Below are positions 62,125-64,000 of a stretch of DNA of 64,000 nt, one piece after another. How positions within the stretch are numbered: the stretch's first letter is position 1; each line of letters starts with the position of its first letter. The stretch spans positions 124,001 through 188,000 of the forward strand of contig NZ_CP056048.1 in NCBI RefSeq assembly GCF_021559775.1. Direction: 5' to 3'. The notes beneath the pieces are model-generated. The model did no database searches and was not told the origin of the DNA. It was given only the letters and a program-made list of their open reading frames with translations. The stretch comes from Gillisella vitis (GTDB lineage: Bacteria; Pseudomonadota; Alphaproteobacteria; Rhizobiales; Rhizobiaceae). Position numbers and translations under genes: made by a program.

Positions 62125-62559
62125 ATCATTTTTCCGTTTGGTTGACTCTACAATATCCGCTTTGGTGTCGTCTCTTGCCCAACAGGCATGGCGCTATTCC
62201 TGTTTAACCCTTTGTGCAATCAGGATTCAATGGCGACGTAACCTGCTGCGTTGCTGTACCGCTAAAGTGTAGCTTATCGAGGATGGTGTGCCCGGTTTGC
62301 CAGTGCGTCTTCAAGCGCTGATGCTCAATTGCGGGTAACTGGAGAAAATTGCTGCAAACACCTTTCCGGCTCAGCAATGCGCGTCCACTCGGCCGGGCAG
62401 TAAACGGTGCGCTTGGCTTTGAATGTGAGGGGGGATGCAAAAGGGGAGGGATGCGATAAGGCGCTGCATTTTTCAAAGGCGGCATTACCGCGACGTCCGA
62501 CAGGTCTGCCGGCAATCTGATGGGACGCGGCATCTGCCGCGTCCCATCGATGTCATCGA
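62125..62559. other. Intergenic region between hybrid kinase and katG
   Basis: About 435 bp contain the kinase promoter (leftward) and the katG terminator at the right end. A 109-aa minus-strand open frame at 62204-62533 is proline- and serine-rich with no family signal and runs through the terminator hairpin, so it is not called. Nothing else was recognised. Confidence 0.5.
62519..62548 (-). terminator. Terminator-like hairpin downstream of katG
   Basis: A perfect 14-bp GC-rich stem, GATGGGACGCGGCA and TGCCGCGTCCCATC, with a two-base centre starts 11 nt after the katG stop. It has no following T-run, so it may act with Rho or as a 3' stabiliser. Confidence 0.65.

Positions 62560-64000
<1,441 letters not shown>

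Noticed and set aside
62204..62533. 109-aa minus-strand open frame between katG and the hybrid kinase
   Set aside because: It starts inside the katG terminator hairpin, has low-complexity Pro/Ser composition and no visible homology.

Overview
The window looks like a chromosomal or large-replicon segment from a member of the Rhizobiaceae (Agrobacterium/Allorhizobium/Rhizobium type). The reasons are moderately GC-rich coding sequence with more AT-rich gaps, an unusually dense set of ABC importers, a FadR- and a LacI-type regulator beside sugar uptake genes, an IalB-family protein, a chemoreceptor ending in a WEEF tail, and intergenic palindromes of the kind common in rhizobia. The species cannot be fixed from the sequence alone. 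No rRNA, tRNA, insertion sequence, prophage or CRISPR array was seen.

Layout. Positions 1-1577 hold the start of a ribose-type ABC ATPase gene, divergent from a FadR-family regulator, with a perfect palindrome between them. Positions 1772-11465 form a carbohydrate operon: a CUT1-type importer (binding protein, two permeases, ATPase), a GH95-type alpha-L-fucosidase, a second putative glycosidase and a LacI-type regulator. This suggests use of fucosylated plant glycans. Positions 12309-17555 carry a complete branched-chain-amino-acid-type importer. A chemoreceptor lies at 17773-20103 on the minus strand.

Positions 20432-55283 look like an organosulfur-scavenging island. It contains five flavin-dependent (luciferase-like) monooxygenases of the DmoA/NtaA/DszA and SsuD/SfnG types, three SfnB/DszC-type acyl-CoA-dehydrogenase-like monooxygenases, an aldo/keto reductase, an LVIVD beta-propeller, an MmgE/PrpD protein and an O-acetylhomoserine sulfhydrylase (metY). 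Four importers of different families serve it: two ribose-type (one with two paralogous binding proteins), one polar-amino-acid-type and one dipeptide-type. The likely logic is that each importer brings in a different sulfonate, sulfone or thioether, the monooxygenases release sulfite, and MetY returns sulfide to methionine. The substrates are inferred. A near-palindrome, AATCTAT-N7-RTAGATT, recurs upstream of several of these units and upstream of the branched-chain-type importer. It may be a shared sulfur-starvation operator.

Positions 55907-59604 encode a classical autotransporter translationally coupled to an IalB-family protein. Positions 59839-62124 are a convergent, 30-nt overlapping pair: a NarL-type response regulator and a hybrid histidine kinase. 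The window ends inside katG on the minus strand.

A second layer is a dispersed multi-hairpin intergenic element of about 100-120 nt with four copies (16598, 42232, 47412, 59685). One stem shows a compensatory base-pair change between copies. Two copies sit inside importer operons directly after the binding-protein gene.
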